A DNA stretch of 64,000 nt from Sorex araneus (GCF_027595985.1 NC_073303.1:100898320-100962319); one strand, 5' to 3'; counted from the first letter of the stretch, positions 21,051-32,869 are shown. Program-made: numbers and translations. Notes: generated by a model from the letters alone, not told the origin.

Positions 21051-21152
21051 TGGAGAATTATATTCAATTTGTTTCCTCCATTTCTTTATCTGCACAGATT
21101 TGGGTAAATTAAATCTCTAAACCTTGTTGACTTCTTAAAAAGCAGATTTTGA

Positions 21153-21343
21153 GGGGCTGGAGTGATAGCACAGTGGGTAGGGCATTTGCCTTGCATGTGA
21201 CTAACCTGAGTTCGAGTCCCAGCATCCTATATGGTCCCCGGAGCATGGCCAGGGGTAATTCCTGAGTGCAGAGCCAGGAGTGACCCCTGAGCATCGCTGG
21301 GTGTGACCCAAAAAGCAAAACGAAACAAAAAAACCACCCCCCC
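21153..21343 (+). mobile_element. SOR-type I SINE
   Basis: Complete plus-strand copy with head, B box (gttcgagtccc), body and A-rich tail with CG substitutions. Target duplication AAAGCAG[A/G]TTTTGA on both sides, preceded by TT on the left (TT/AAAAG). Confidence 0.95.
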
Positions 21344-21359
21344 AAAGCAGGTTTTGAGA

Positions 21360-21779
21360 TACTCCAACAATAATGAAAAGGAAATTGCTTTGGTATATAA
21401 GAGTGAAATTCCATACAAGTGCTCTTTTTAATGGTAATTATTAACTGAAAAACATGTAGCATCTCAGTTTCATTCTGGCCTTGTTAGACAAATACTAGTG
21501 TATGCCTGGGGTCTTGGAGAATGGGAAATTCCATGGTGAATCCCAAGAGCTGAATACTTCCCCACAAGCCATCCTCCCTTCTATCATTAGATGGACACCA
21601 CATCTTCCACCTGCAGTGGAAGATTAGTTCCTGCTTGATTTCATGCCCATGAAATCATTTCATGTTGGGGAAGCTTTATATTAAGACTTCCCTCTCTTTG
21701 GAGTTTTATGAAGATTTAATATCCAGAATCCAGGAGGGGAATCCCTACTTCCTTCTCACGACTGTTTAAATAGATTTGA
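21360..21779. other. Unique sequence
   Basis: Nothing recognised. Confidence 0.4.
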
Positions 21780-21995
21780 TTTCAGGGAAGTTTCACCTAA
21801 CCTCTCAGAGGACACACATTCTGCATCCTATGATCTTGTGCCTTGGCTCACTAACATTGTGGTTTTATCAGTTTTCATATCAGTGTTTGTATTTGTTATC
21901 AGTGTCCCTCTTAGACTATATCTGGTTTCCTTCTTCCTAGCACAGTGCCTGAAACAGGCTTGATGTCAGAAGTGCTTGGAGAGCACTTCCTTTTG
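21780..21995 (+). mobile_element. L2 LINE fragment
   Basis: 'cctaacctctcagaggacac' through 'cttagactatatctggtttc' to 'agcacagtgcctgaaacagg' follows the L2 3' end order. Confidence 0.55.
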
Positions 21996-22175
21996 ACTTT
22001 TCTCCTAAATTCTTCGTTTATTTTCTTCCTCTGTTGACCTTCCATATAGATCTTTTATTTCTGTTTATGCCTCACTTCTCTTTGAACTCCTCCTAGATTT
22101 GTCATCTGCTACAGGTAATCAATAATAGCACTAGGCAGAGTAGTGTACTCTTCCCCCACCCATGCCCCAAGATCT

Positions 22176-22270
22176 ATTTATGTCTTTTTTGGGGGAGCAC
22201 CACAAGTGGTGTTCAGAGTTTATTCCTGCCTCTGTGCTTAGGGGTAATTCCCGGCAATGCTCAGGAGATA
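22176..22270 (-). mobile_element. SINE body fragment
   Basis: 'gtggtgttcagagtttattc', 'ctgtgcttaggggtaattcc' and 'caatgctcaggag'. Head absent. Confidence 0.6.
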
Positions 22271-22737
22271 TGTCTTAATCATTATAACTGGTGTCCACAT
22301 AATCGTACATAAAAAATAGAGTTTGTATATAGTAATAATCTGAAGATCTTAAATGTGAACATTACCCTGGAATTTTGGTTAAATCTAATGTAAGGAAGGG
22401 ATATCTATGAAAGCAAAGTAGAGGGACCATAGAGAGAGAGAAAGCCACGGGATAATGGAAACTGTGGAACAAAGAAAGTCTAGGGAATACTGCAGAGTTT
22501 ATTCTGAAGATGGAGAAAATGGCCATAAGCCAAGGAATGCAAATAAAACAAACAATTCTACTCTACATCATTACGAAGAAATACCTTTACCTGTACCTTG
22601 ATTTTCATCTAGCAAAACCTACTTTGAACTTCTAAATTACAAAACGTTAAGATAATTTGCTTTAAGTTAGTAAATTTGTTATAGCAATAATGGATGACAA
22701 ATGCAATATTTTACATTATGGAGAAAGTGTGATTTTA
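22271..22737. other. Unique AT-rich sequence
   Basis: Nothing recognised. Confidence 0.4.
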
Positions 22738-22925
22738 GGGGGGAAGAGATATGATACGGTTAAGGTGCATGCCTTGCATGCTGCTGAGCCCAGTTCTATC
22801 TCCAATACAATATGACTCCCTGAGCACCTCCCAGTGCAGCCCTAGAGATGCCTGCACACCAATGGAATGGCCAAAGTAATCCCTGGCACTACAGGATCTA
22901 CCCAACACTGCATCCTCAAGCCCTT
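22738..22925 (+). mobile_element. Old SINE
   Basis: Head-like 'gatatgatacggttaaggtg', 'catgccttgcatgctgctga' and B-box 'cagttctatctcc', then a diverged body. Confidence 0.55.
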
Positions 22926-23700
22926 GCATTGAACTTCTAGCTGAGTTGACTGACAATCACTAAGACTCACTAGGAATGGTCTTTGGTTCTTTGAGAAGTG
23001 TTTGGGAGCTCTGCCTAAACAAATGAGCATGGTTGGGGGCATATTGTAATTGTATCCAGTTCTATGTCATGATAAGTTGTAGGAAACAGGCCTTATAATT
23101 TAATCTCTATGATATCAGAACATTTTTTGACCTAGAAAATTAAAAAAAAATCTTCCACATAAAGCAGATCCATTCTAAGTTCCCTCACCTTTTAAAAAAT
23201 GTTTTATAATGTCACAGCCAAAAGACCAAAGTATTTTATTCCTAAGACACAGAAAGCATTTTAAAAAATGTTCTTTTCCAGTCTTTTTGCTTCCATCACT
23301 TTCTCTCTTTTTCTCCTTCATGTTTTCTTGTGTATGTATAACATGAGGTTGAAATAAGACAACATAGGAAAGGAATCCCTGTGTTTCAGGAGAGAGGTGA
23401 AATCATCTCATCTAAAAGGAGAATTAGAATCGGAAAGCTGAAAAACAGGCCTTGGGATTATTACTGACATTTAAGATGAGTAGGTGCTCGTTAGAACCCT
23501 GGATCAAATCCCATTCACCACTTCATTTTGTAACTAGAGTTTTATAGGTCTGTTTGCCTCCTACCATGACAGATTTTAGTAGCTGCCACAGACACTATTT
23601 TGCCTGAGAAGCTTAAAAATTGTTTATTCTTAAGTCCTTCACAGAAACACCTTTTCTTCAATATACATAGTTTTCTTTTTGTGTTGTTAGTATTTGGTAC
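22926..23700. other. Unique AT-rich sequence
   Basis: No gene or repeat recognised. Confidence 0.4.
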
Positions 23701-23703
23701 TTG

Positions 23704-23951
23704 GGACTGAAGCAATAGCACAGGGGGTAGGGCATTTGCCTTGCATGCGCATGACCCAGGTTTGATTCCTCTGCCCCTCTCGGAGAGCCCAGCAAGCTAC
23801 CAAGAGTATCCCGTCCACATGGCAGAGCCTGGCAAGCTGCTTGTGGCATATTTGATATGCCAAAAACAGTAACAACAAGTCTCACAATGGAGACATTACT
23901 GCCCGCTCGAGCAAATCGATGAACAATGGAGATGACAGTGCTACAGTGCTA
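23704..23951 (+). mobile_element. Type II SINE, complete
   Basis: Plus-strand copy with tRNA head (gcaatagcacagggggtagg), type II body and terminal 'gacagtgctacagtgctac'. An L1 begins directly at its 3' end without an intervening A tail. Confidence 0.95.
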
Positions 23952-25100
23952 CCCATCAGATAAGGGGTTAATATTCAGGATATAAAGACATTATTAGAAT
24001 TATACAAGAAAAAAACCTCCAATCCCATCAAAAAGTGGGTGAAGAAATGAACAAAAACGTCCCTCAAAAAAAAACTTAAATGGCCAAAAGGCACATAATA
24101 AAATGCTCTATATCACTAATCATCAGGAAGATGCAAATCAAAACAACAATGAATTGTCATCTCACGCCACAGAGACTGGAACACATGAAAAAGAACAAGA
24201 ACAACCAGTGCTGGTGTGGTTGTGGGGAGAAAGGGACTGTCTTTCATTGTTGGTGGGAATGCTGATTGGTCCAGCCTTTTTGGAAAACAATATGGGCATC
24301 CTTCAAAAACTAGAAATTGAGCCTCCATATGACCCTGCAATACTACTTCTGGCAACATATCCCGAGGGTGCAAAAAAGCACAGTAGAAATGACATCTGAA
24401 CCTGTATGTTCATTACAGCACTGTTCACAATAGCCAGAATCTGGAAACAACCCAAGTGCCCGAGAATAGACGACTGGTTAAAGAAACTTTGGTACATCTG
24501 CACATTGGAATACTATGCAGTAGTTAGGAAAGATGAAGTCATAAAATTTGCTTATAAATGTATGGTCATGGTAATTGACATGAGTATCATGCTAATTGAC
24601 ATGAGTCAGAAAAAGAGGGACAGATATAGAATGACTGCGCTTATTTGTGGCATGTAAAATAACATAATATGAGGCTGATATTCAAGAACAGTAGAGACAA
24701 GGGCCAGGTATATTAATCCATGGTTGAAAGCCTGCCTTATAACCTCGGAGGAGAAGGCAGCTGGAATAGAGAAGGGATCACTAAGTCAATAATGGTTGAA
24801 GAGATCACTCAGGATGGGCTATGTGCGCTGAAAGTGGATAAAGGACCAAACCTGATGGCCTCTTAGTACCTGTATTGAAAACCATAATGCCCAAAAGTAG
24901 AGAGAGAGATTAAGAGGGAAACTGTCTGCCACAGAGGAAGGTGGGATGGAGAGGGGGTGAGAGATACTGGGGACACTGGTGACTGAAAATGTGCACTGGT
25001 GGAGGGATGAGTGTTTGATCATTGTATGACTGAAACTCAAACGTGAAAGCTTTGTAACTGTATCTGTCTCACAGTGATTCAATAAAAAGAAAAGAAAAAA
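23952..25100 (+). mobile_element. L1 LINE, 5'-truncated (lineage A)
   Basis: Starts in ORF2 at 'cagataaggggttaatattc' and covers the last third of ORF2 plus the 3' UTR. The C-terminal Cys-rich motif CX3CX7HX4C (CGCGEKG...HCWWEC) lies near 24209-24265, with the 'LWYICTLEYYAVVRK' type block after 24480. Frameshifts break the frame. It ends in 'gtgattcaataaaaag' and an A tail. Reverse transcriptase and endonuclease are absent, so it is dead. Confidence 0.95.
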
Positions 25101-25179
25101 ACCCTCCAAATTTATAAAACATTTTTTAATTGATGAAGAATCTGTGACTTACAGTATTATTAATAATGATTTTTCATGT

Positions 25180-25286
25180 ACATGATTCTAACCCCACATC
25201 CATCACTAGTGTTATATACACAATGGGATACTATGTAGCTCCAAAAAAATAAAATCATGCAATTTTCCATGACAGAGATGGATTTA
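25180..25286 (+). mobile_element. Old L1 ORF2 tail, left part
   Basis: 'atacacaatgggatactatg' and 'ttttccatgacagagatgg' match the old L1 ORF2 3' end. The fragment resumes at 26049 after a younger L1. Confidence 0.75.
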
Positions 25287-26048
25287 TTTATTTTTTTATG
25301 CTTTGAAAAATTTAGTTATTTATTTTTTTAATTTTTTATTGAGTCACCATGTGGAAAGTTAGAAAGTTTTCAGGTTTAAATCTCAGTTATACAATGCGCG
25401 AATACCCATCCCTTCACCAGTGCTCATATTCCACAACCAAGAATCCCAGTATAGCTCCACCCCGCCCCCTCACACCCCTGAACCCCCCCACGCCCCTAGC
25501 CCCTCCACCCTAAGCCCCCCCCCACCTGTGTAACTAATAAATTTCACTTTACTTTCACTTTGATTGCATACAATATTTCAACAAAACTCACTATTATTGT
25601 TTGGAGAGTCTCTCCCCTAAAGTCAGACCTGCTGAAAAGGAAGCATTAGATAATTTGTTTTCCATTGCTGAGGATGAAGAGGTATGAGGTCGAGTGACCA
25701 CACTTAGCGGCCTCTCAGTTTTGGGTTTCTGTAATTTAGTATTTTAGTAACTAAGTCCAGAGAGATATCTGCTAGAAGTTGCATCGCTGCCAACTTGTAC
25801 TTCTCAGTTACATGATATTCCACATATGAGTGCAATCTTTCCATGTCTGTCTCTTTCTTTCTGACTCATTTCACTCAACATGATACTTTCCATGTTGATC
25901 CATTTATATGCAAATTTCATGACTTCATGTTTTCTGACGGCTACATAGTATTCCATTGTGTAGATGTACCAGAGTTTCTTTAACCAGTCATCTGTTTTGG
26001 GGCACTCTGGTTTTTTTCCACATTCTGGCTATTGTAAACAGTGCTGCA
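25287..26048 (-). mobile_element. L1 LINE (lineage B) nested in old L1
   Basis: Reverse-strand L1 3' end: 3' UTR with C-rich tract (25460-25530 on plus) and the 'actttactttcacttt' segment, then the ORF2 C-terminal block near 25850-26040. A perfect 15-bp target duplication (ACAGAGATGGATTTA at 25272-25286 and 26049-26063) flanks it. Between the canonical end near 25337 and the target site lies about 45 bp with two A-rich runs separated by a unique segment. Confidence 0.96.
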
Positions 26049-26165
26049 ACAGAGATGGATTTAGAGGATATCATTCTGAATGAAGTTAGTCAGAAGGAAA
26101 TGGATAGGTACAGAATGATCTCTCACACATGTAGGACTTACAAATACGCAGCAAAATATCAGTAA
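26049..26165 (+). mobile_element. Old L1 ORF2 tail, right part
   Basis: 'gaagttagtcagaaggaaat' and 'agaatgatctctcacacatg' continue the old L1 fragment from 25286. Confidence 0.75.
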
Positions 26166-26614
26166 AGGGTTAAAGTCAAAATAGCAAGAGAACTGATCAT
26201 ACAACTTAGTTTTCTCATCAGGGGCTTTGAAAGGGAGGGTGCTGGGATCTTACCTTTTAGATCAGCACTAACAGGGCACCTATTCAGTAGCAGGAAATTC
26301 TCTGGAAACTGAAGACAGAGCTTTTAGGAAGCCTAGAAATCTCCTTCAAGTTTATACTCAAAAAAGAAGGGAAACAACATCAAAAGCATGAAGTGAGGGG
26401 GAAATGCTCAGCTGAGATGAGGTTGAAGGAAGACAGTTGATGATGCAGACTGGAACGTGAGGTGGAGGAAAGGGTACAGTTGTCAGGCCAAGCTGCATGA
26501 AAGAATCACTCAGTCTTAGGGCTGCACCCACTGCAGTGAGAGCACAGCAAACTGATCATTGCTGATCGTTGTTCCTCAAACAAATCCCTCTGGACCTCTC
26601 CCTCCATCTCTTTT
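26166..26614. other. Unique sequence
   Basis: Nothing recognised. Confidence 0.4.
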
Positions 26615-26630
26615 GAAATATCAGTTTCCA

Positions 26631-27626
26631 ATCATCAGGGAGATGCAGATAAAAACTACCATGAGATACTACCTCACACCACAGAGAATGGCACACATCC
26701 AAAAGAACAAAAGCAACCGCTGTTGGAGAGGATGTGGAGAGAAAGGAACCCTTCTACACTGCTGGTGGGAATGCCGACTGGTCCAGCCCCTTTGGAAAAC
26801 AATATGAAGGATTCTCAAAAAATTAGAAATTGAGCTTCCGTTTGATCCAGTGATACCACTTCTGGGAATATATCCCAGAGAAACAAAAAAGTATAGTCAA
26901 AATGACATCTGCACTTATATTTCATTGCAGCACTGTTTACAATAACCAGAATCTGGAAAAAACCCGGGTGCCTGAGAACAGACGACTGGTTAAAGAAACT
27001 TTGGTACATCTATACAATGGAATACTATGCAGCTGTTAGAAAAGATGAAGTCATGAACTTTGCATATAAGTGAATTAACATGGAAAGTGTCATGCTAAGT
27101 GAAATGAGCCAGAAAGAGAGGGACAGGCATAGAAAGATTGCACTCATCTGTGGAATATAAAACAACAGAGTAGGAGACTAATACCCAAGAATAGTAGTAT
27201 ATAATACCAGGAGTTTGGCTCCATAGCTTGGAAACTGGCTGGCCTCACACGCTGGGGGAAAGTCATGCCAGATAGAGAAGGGAACACCAAGTAAAATGTG
27301 ATTGGAGATCCTGCGCAAGGAGGGAGATGTGTGTTGAAAAATAGACTAGAGACTGAACACGATGGCCACTCAGTGCCCCTACTGCAAACCACAACACCCA
27401 AAAGGAGAGAGAGAGAACAAATTGGAATGCCTCGCCACAGAGGAGAGATGGGGTGGTGGGGATGGGATTGGGGGGTGGGAGGGATACTGGTTTCATTGGT
27501 GGTGGAGAATGGACACTGGTGGAGGGATGGGCTCTCTAACATTGCATGAGGGAAAAACAAGCATGAAAAGGTGTGAATCTGTAACTGTACCCTCACTGTG
27601 ACTCACTACAAAAAAATAAAAAAAAA
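26631..27626 (+). mobile_element. L1 LINE, 5'-truncated (lineage C)
   Basis: About 1 kb: ORF2 C-terminus, including motif [18 protein letters not shown], the tail block near 26980-27060, and a 3' UTR ending 'gtgactcactacaaaaaaat'. Target duplication gaaa[t/c]atcag[t/c]ttcca (26615-26630 and 27627-27642, two mismatches). Frame is broken. Confidence 0.95.
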
Positions 27627-27689
27627 GAAACATCAGCTTCCATTTTCCCTATCAATTGTTAGGTAATAAAAGCTATTTAGGTCAATTCT

Positions 27690-27930
27690 GGCCGTACTCA
27701 TGGAAACATTCACACCCTCTTCCCTTTTATCATCTTGTCTAAGTCCGGACACTGACCTACCTCTGGATTCTGGAAACCTTCCCTGATAAATTATACTCGT
27801 CCCTCTGTTCCGTGCTTTTGGTATCTACCTCTCTTTTGACATTTAGATGAGGCCCAGATTCTATTTATTTCTGTATGGATCTGTCTGTCTTACAAATAAA
27901 TTAGACCTTCTTTAAAGAAAAACCCTGTGT
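27690..27930 (+). mobile_element. L2 LINE fragment
   Basis: 'ggaaaccttccctgataaat' and 'gtctgtcttacaaataaatt' fit the L2 3' end. Weak. Confidence 0.45.
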
Positions 27931-28490
27931 TTTTTTTTTTCTGTGTTACTTCCACCCACCTGCACCTAAAACAAAGGCTGAGGCAATATGTTTTTCCCCA
28001 ATGGTTATGAATCCTGATCTATCCTATAAATGACTGAGTGATCTCAAGCTCTAGACCTAATCTCTGGATGGATTGGGGAATGTCAGATTCAGCATTTTTT
28101 TTTATTTTTGTGTGTGCAATTTTTCATATATATACATATTAATATGTATATATACACTACAAAAGTAATCTTCTAAAGTGCAATTAGTTTATTTTTAAAT
28201 AGTTTGGTTTTGTTTATTCTGGATATTTTATATATTTAATATTATAATATTAATATGTTATAATATATTTAGTTGTTTAGGTCTGTCTTCTTTCATTAAC
28301 TATGTTTCAAGGTTCATTCATGTTGTAGCATGTATCAGTTCTTCATTCTGTTCATGACTAAATAATATTCCATATGAACATAAAGTATCTTTTTTTATAA
28401 TAATGTATCTTTAAAATCCACTCATCCACCAATGAGCGCAAGTATTTTTTGCAGTTTATGACTTTACAAATAATGCTACTATTAACAGTA
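27931..28490. other. Unique AT-rich sequence
   Basis: TA-rich runs near 28120-28265. The part around 28310-28380 (catgttgtagcatgtatcag) resembles an antisense old L1 piece. Confidence 0.35.
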
Positions 28491-28505
28491 TCATACCAGG
28501 TTTTT

Positions 28506-28673
28506 GTTTGTTTTGTTTTGGGGCCACTCCTGGTGGTATTCAGGTTTACTTCTGGCTCTGCACTCAGGGATCATTTCTGGCAGGTTCTGGGGACCATATA
28601 TGGTGCCAGGGTCTAAACCTGCATCTATGTGCAGAGCAAGTACCCTATCTGCTGTACTATCCCTCTTATCCTC
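28506..28673 (-). mobile_element. SOR-related SINE
   Basis: Reverse-strand copy with body 'ggggccactcctggtggtat', 'ctgcactcagggatcatttc' and B-box region. Flanked by TCATACCAG[G/T]TTTTT duplications (28491 and 28674). Confidence 0.9.
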
Positions 28674-28837
28674 TCATACCAGTTTTTTTTGTAATCTTTT
28701 CTTTTCGGTTAAATTCATACCTAACAAATAGAATTTCTGGGTTTTATGTATTAAACTCGGTGTGGGTGAAGGAAATTTATATTTTTTCATAGATGCCAAG
28801 TGAATATTGTGATTTCACTCGAGTTGTTTACTTCCTA

Positions 28838-29340
28838 GTGCCAGACATTCTTTTAGGTTCTAGAGATTTAGCAGAAAACAAGCTGATAAAAATTCTTTTT
28901 CATAAAAAGTTTCTATACTGGCTGAGGAGACGTGCAACATACTTAATAAATGAGTACAATACATAGGCGGGTGGGAGTACAGAATGTCAGTGCTCAGAGA
29001 GTGAAAGAAATAAGGGGAGAGAGGAGGAAAAAATGTATGGGACAAAGAGTCAGCAAGGGTGGGGGCCATATGAACTGCTGATAGGGATTTTGCTTTACTC
29101 TCAGAGACTGAGGTCAGCAGTGTAGTGTTTGAGCAAAAGAATGATATGATCTGTGATCTGCTGTGATTTTGCAGGTTCTCGTCAGTGGGTTTGCTGGGGA
29201 TAGGTGGTAGGAAGGCAAAGATAGAAACAAATTCTATTTGAGGAAGTTGGCAGAGTCGAGGTGAAAGATGATGGTGGTGTGGGTCAGAGGTAGAAGATGT
29301 GATGATGAAGAGTTTTGGATTCTGGGAAAAAGCATGTATT
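28838..29340 (+). mobile_element. Ancient mammalian repeat, class unsure
   Basis: 'tgccagacattcttttaggt', 'agaatgatatgatctgtgat' and 'gaaagatgatggtggtgtgg' match a common old mammalian repeat by word order. I cannot name it reliably. Confidence 0.45.
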
Positions 29341-30039
29341 TAACAATATCGAGCATCTACAGTAAACCAGAGTTTGTTATAATTTCTGAGGTTTTGCTTG
29401 TAGTATATACTTGTTATTATAGATAAATCACAGCTGTCACTTATTCCTTACAAATTGAACTTGAAAGGGAATAGGTTGCTCAGCCAATTACTTATTTATT
29501 CAGTCCATTCACCTACATTTTTGAATCCTTATTGTGTCACAAACAGTGTTACCTTCTGATACAGAGTCATACAAATCACATTCTTCCCTCAATGACTCAA
29601 CATCTAGAAAAATATTTAGTATCTGAGAGAAAGTATTGCAATTCCTTCATAGTGCCTGGGACCAGAGGTTCCCATATTTATTTTACCTACAACACTATTT
29701 TAGGGAAAAATAGTCCCTCCACCTGAATATTTGCCTACTTTAAGTAAACTAATATAAAATACTCCTATTACCCTAAGGTTATTATTGCCCCCCCTGGATT
29801 ATTCTAAGCCCCCTATATTACTTGGGGCAGTAATGCCCACATTGGAAAAAACTGTCCAGAAGAAAAACAAAAAATGACAATAAATAACTCCTGAGTATAA
29901 ACCGAGACAAATATACAGAGGAAATAATACAGCAAAGTGTTAATGATTCTCCAGAGTTGTGAGGTGGTTCATTCAGGCTTTTTCATTGTTCCATTCATTA
30001 CATAAAAATGATAACATCGTTGACACAAATTTGATGTAT
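29341..30039. other. Unique AT-rich sequence
   Basis: A short stretch near 29485-29540 may be MIR/L2-derived. No gene. Confidence 0.4.
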
Positions 30040-30260
30040 GCTATTTGCTAGATGTTGTACTAATCACTTGATGTACACTGTCCTCAGAGCTTTAAGTTTT
30101 CACAGCAATGCTTTGGGTCAGAAACTCTCATGAGTATCACTTTACAGAGGAAGGAAGCTAAGGAGCAAAAAGATAAATTCCCCGAAGTTGACAGTTAAGG
30201 GATTATGGAGCTGGAATCTTAAAATCTAATTACCAAGTTCATGCTTTCAGCAATACTTGC
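30040..30260 (+). mobile_element. MIR/L2-class fragment
   Basis: 'gctagatgttgtactaatca', 'tcactttacagaggaaggaa' and 'ggagctggaatcttaaaatc' follow the MIR-related order. Confidence 0.6.
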
Positions 30261-30349
30261 TTACTTGGGTTATTTGCAGCTCTTGGGGAGGAGCACAAGT
30301 TGAAGATACAGATTTAATCCATAAACCACCTAGTGGAGGGAATTGCATT

Positions 30350-30505
30350 TATTTATTTGGGAGGGGGTTTTGGAGACACACCTAGAAGTGTTCACAGACA
30401 CTACTCATGGTACTGCTTGTGGGACTGTATAAAGTACTGGGGATTGAACCAGGGTCAACAGCATGCAACACAAGTGCTTTACCCCTTAAACTATCTCTCT
30501 GGCCA
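30350..30505 (-). mobile_element. Old SINE
   Basis: Body 'gagacacacctagaagtgtt', B-box 'actggggattgaaccagggt' and head 'aaactatctctctggcca'. Diverged. Confidence 0.72.
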
Positions 30506-31440
30506 AGTAATAAGTGTGTTCAGTGTCTTTTTACAAAAGTTTAAACGTAACATTTTATTACCAGACTGATGAGTAGTGTGTTTCATTTAAGAAGTTCTTG
30601 TTTGACCATTGAACATAAATTATACCAAAGAGGGGGTAAACGTAGTTGCAGGGAACAATTACAGAAGAGTGATTCCTTTCCCGCTTCTTACTCTGTTTAT
30701 CTTTCACCAAAGCGAAGACAAATAAGAAAGTAATAGCATAAAATTACTATATAATAAAATGGCTGTTCACTGTAGATATTGTATATTAAGTAGTCTCCAT
30801 TTAGGGTCAAAATACCAATCAATCTGAAAACTGTTGTTCAGTACTACAATTTCGCCCTATTTTATGTCTGAACTGTTTCTGACAAATCAAGGAAAGAAAA
30901 ATAGCTTCAGATATGGTGGTTTCTGCACTATTTAGGCTGAAATTCATCATAGATTTAATGAGCTATAAAATTCTTTAGAAATCCACTTAGCATTTTGTTT
31001 GGTTCATAGTACTACATCACCCGTCATGGTGGAATTCTATAAGCTATGTTTACTTGGTATTTTTAATATTTTGTGGACCTTTTTAGGCAGTTAGTTTCTT
31101 CTCTAAATAACACATGACAATGGAGGTTGATAATATTACTTAATAAAGACTTTTTGGAAACTATATTTTAATGCACAGTACAAAGGGAGCAAATAATCAA
31201 AAGGGTTAAAGAGATGAGGAGAGGCTGTGATTATACTAACCTCCAAAATGCAAGAGCCCCTCTTATATAAACTTTACATTCTAATAACTTCTTTCTTCAA
31301 ATTATAACTTCTTTTTGTCTTACTCTATCTTATCCTCTACCAACATCTTCTACTTCTTGCCCTGTTAAATATAGACATACATAAATTCTACAATTTTTCA
31401 GTGGGAAGAAGTAATTTTTGGTGTTGTCCTATATTTTATT
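30506..31440. other. Unique AT-rich block, CNE-like
   Basis: No repeats seen. The stretch 30690-30990 has the look of a conserved non-coding element, with 'aagaaagtaatagcataaaa' and other homeodomain-type AT motifs. Conservation cannot be judged from one genome. Confidence 0.3.
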
Positions 31441-31623
31441 TTTATTTATTTGTTTATTTGCTTTTGGGGTCACACCCGGCAATACTCAGGGGTTACTCCT
31501 GGCTCTTCACTCAGGAATTACTCCTGGCAGTGCTTGGGGGACCAAAAGGGATGCTGGGAATCTAACCCAGATCAGCTGCGTGCAAGGCAAACGCCCTACC
31601 CTCTGTGCTATCACTCCAGCCCC
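31441..31623 (-). mobile_element. SOR-type I SINE
   Basis: Complete reverse-strand copy with body, head (tgctatcactccagcccc) and an imperfect A-tail (TTTA)n. Possible short duplication 'tcctat' at both ends. Confidence 0.93.
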
Positions 31624-32045
31624 GTATCCTATTATTTAAATTGAAGTAAAATTGGTATATAACATCATATCTATAGCCTTATAAAAGTCAACTTCTATGT
31701 ATGTTATATTATATTCATCTCTATAATTCAAATTTCCACATATCACATAAAGTTGGCTTTTTTATCCAATTTCCAACACCATCTCCCAATCCATCCCCTA
31801 ATCCCCATTCTAAGGTAGAGCCAAGTTTAAGATTATCTGTGTAGAAGACACTGGAAGATAGATTTCTTAGGAAACAGAACAGGACAACACCTTAAAATTA
31901 CGATTCTAGAAAGTTTAATAATAATCTTAATAAAACAGAGAGCAAGTAACAATTTCCACAGTTGAAAATTGAATTCAATCTCAAAATGACTCTACAAGGT
32001 GGGAATTGTTATTGCTTTGATTTTTCTTCCTTTAAACATTTTTTT
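31624..32045. other. Unique AT-rich sequence
   Basis: Nothing recognised. Confidence 0.35.
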
Positions 32046-32081
32046 AGGGACTGGAGAGAGTACAACAGACAGAGCTATTTT
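32046..32081 (+). mobile_element. Old SINE head, split by L1
   Basis: 'agggactggagagagtacaa' is the head of a plus-strand old SINE. The rest continues at 32542. Confidence 0.75.
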
Positions 32082-32532
32082 TTTTTATCTAACAATACAT
32101 TTTATTTTATTTTATTTTATTTTATTAGTGAATCACCGTGAGACAAAGTTATACACTTACAGGTTTTCATGCTTACGTTTCAGTCATATAATGATTGAGT
32201 GCCCATCCCTCCACCAGTGTCCATTTTCCACCACCAATGGTACCAGCATCCCTCCCACCACCCCCACCCTGTCCCCTTCACCCCACCCTGCCTCTGTGGC
32301 AGGGCATTCCCATTTACTTTCTCTCTCCTTTTCGGTGTTGTGGTTTGCTACAGAGGTATTAAGTAGGCATCTTGTTCAGTCTATAGTCTATTTTTAGCCT
32401 GTACCTCCCATCCCTAGTGGGCCCGCCTAGCACCCTTTGCTTGGTGATCCCTTCTCTATCAGAGCTGCTTCCTCACCTAGCATGTGAGGCCAGCTTCCAA
32501 GCTGTTGGAGTACTCCTCTAGATACTTATCAA
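32082..32532 (-). mobile_element. L1 LINE 3' UTR nested in SINE
   Basis: Reverse-strand L1 3' UTR only, of the lineage at 46 and 62 kb (cagtcatataatgattgagt, ccaccagtgtccattttcca). Its tail is a (TTTTA)n run (32099-32127). Target duplication A[G/A]AGCTATTTT at 32071-32081 and 32531-32541. Confidence 0.94.
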
Positions 32533-32541
32533 AGCTATTTT

Positions 32542-32668
32542 CTTGCATGTGGCTAATTCAGATTTGATTCCTGGCCTCCCTGACGATCCCCTGTGCCCAA
32601 CAGGAAAGATCCCTGAGTGCAGAGCCAAGAGTAAGCCCTGAGCACCACCAGGTAGGGCTCAAAAACAG
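32542..32668 (+). mobile_element. Old SINE body, split by L1
   Basis: 'gatttgattcctggcctccc', 'gagtgcagagccaagagtaa' and 'gcaccaccaggtagggctca' complete the SINE begun at 32046. Confidence 0.82.
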
Positions 32669-32681
32669 AGACTAAGCATTT

Positions 32682-32850
32682 ATTTTTGTTTTTTTGATTC
32701 ACATCTAGCAATTTTCAGGGCCTATCCTTTGGTCTGTGCTCAGCAGCACCCTTCTGGTGCTTGGGGAACCATATGTGGTGTCAGGGACTCAGACTAGGTC
32801 ACCCACATGCGATATATCTTGCCTCTTCTATTATATCTCTCACCCTGATT
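32682..32850 (-). mobile_element. Old SINE
   Basis: 'ttcacatctagcaattttca', 'gaaccatatgtggtgtcagg' and 'attatatctctcaccctg' in reverse order of the family. Confidence 0.68.
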
Positions 32851-32869
32851 TTCTCCTTTTACATGGATT

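Noticed and set aside
27144..27596. 150-codon minus-strand frame, and its near copy at 57751-58101
   Set aside because: Antisense of L1 lineage C 3' UTR. The similarity between the two is repeat identity, not a gene family.
31999..32397. 132-codon frame
   Set aside because: Crosses SINE head and antisense L1 3' UTR.
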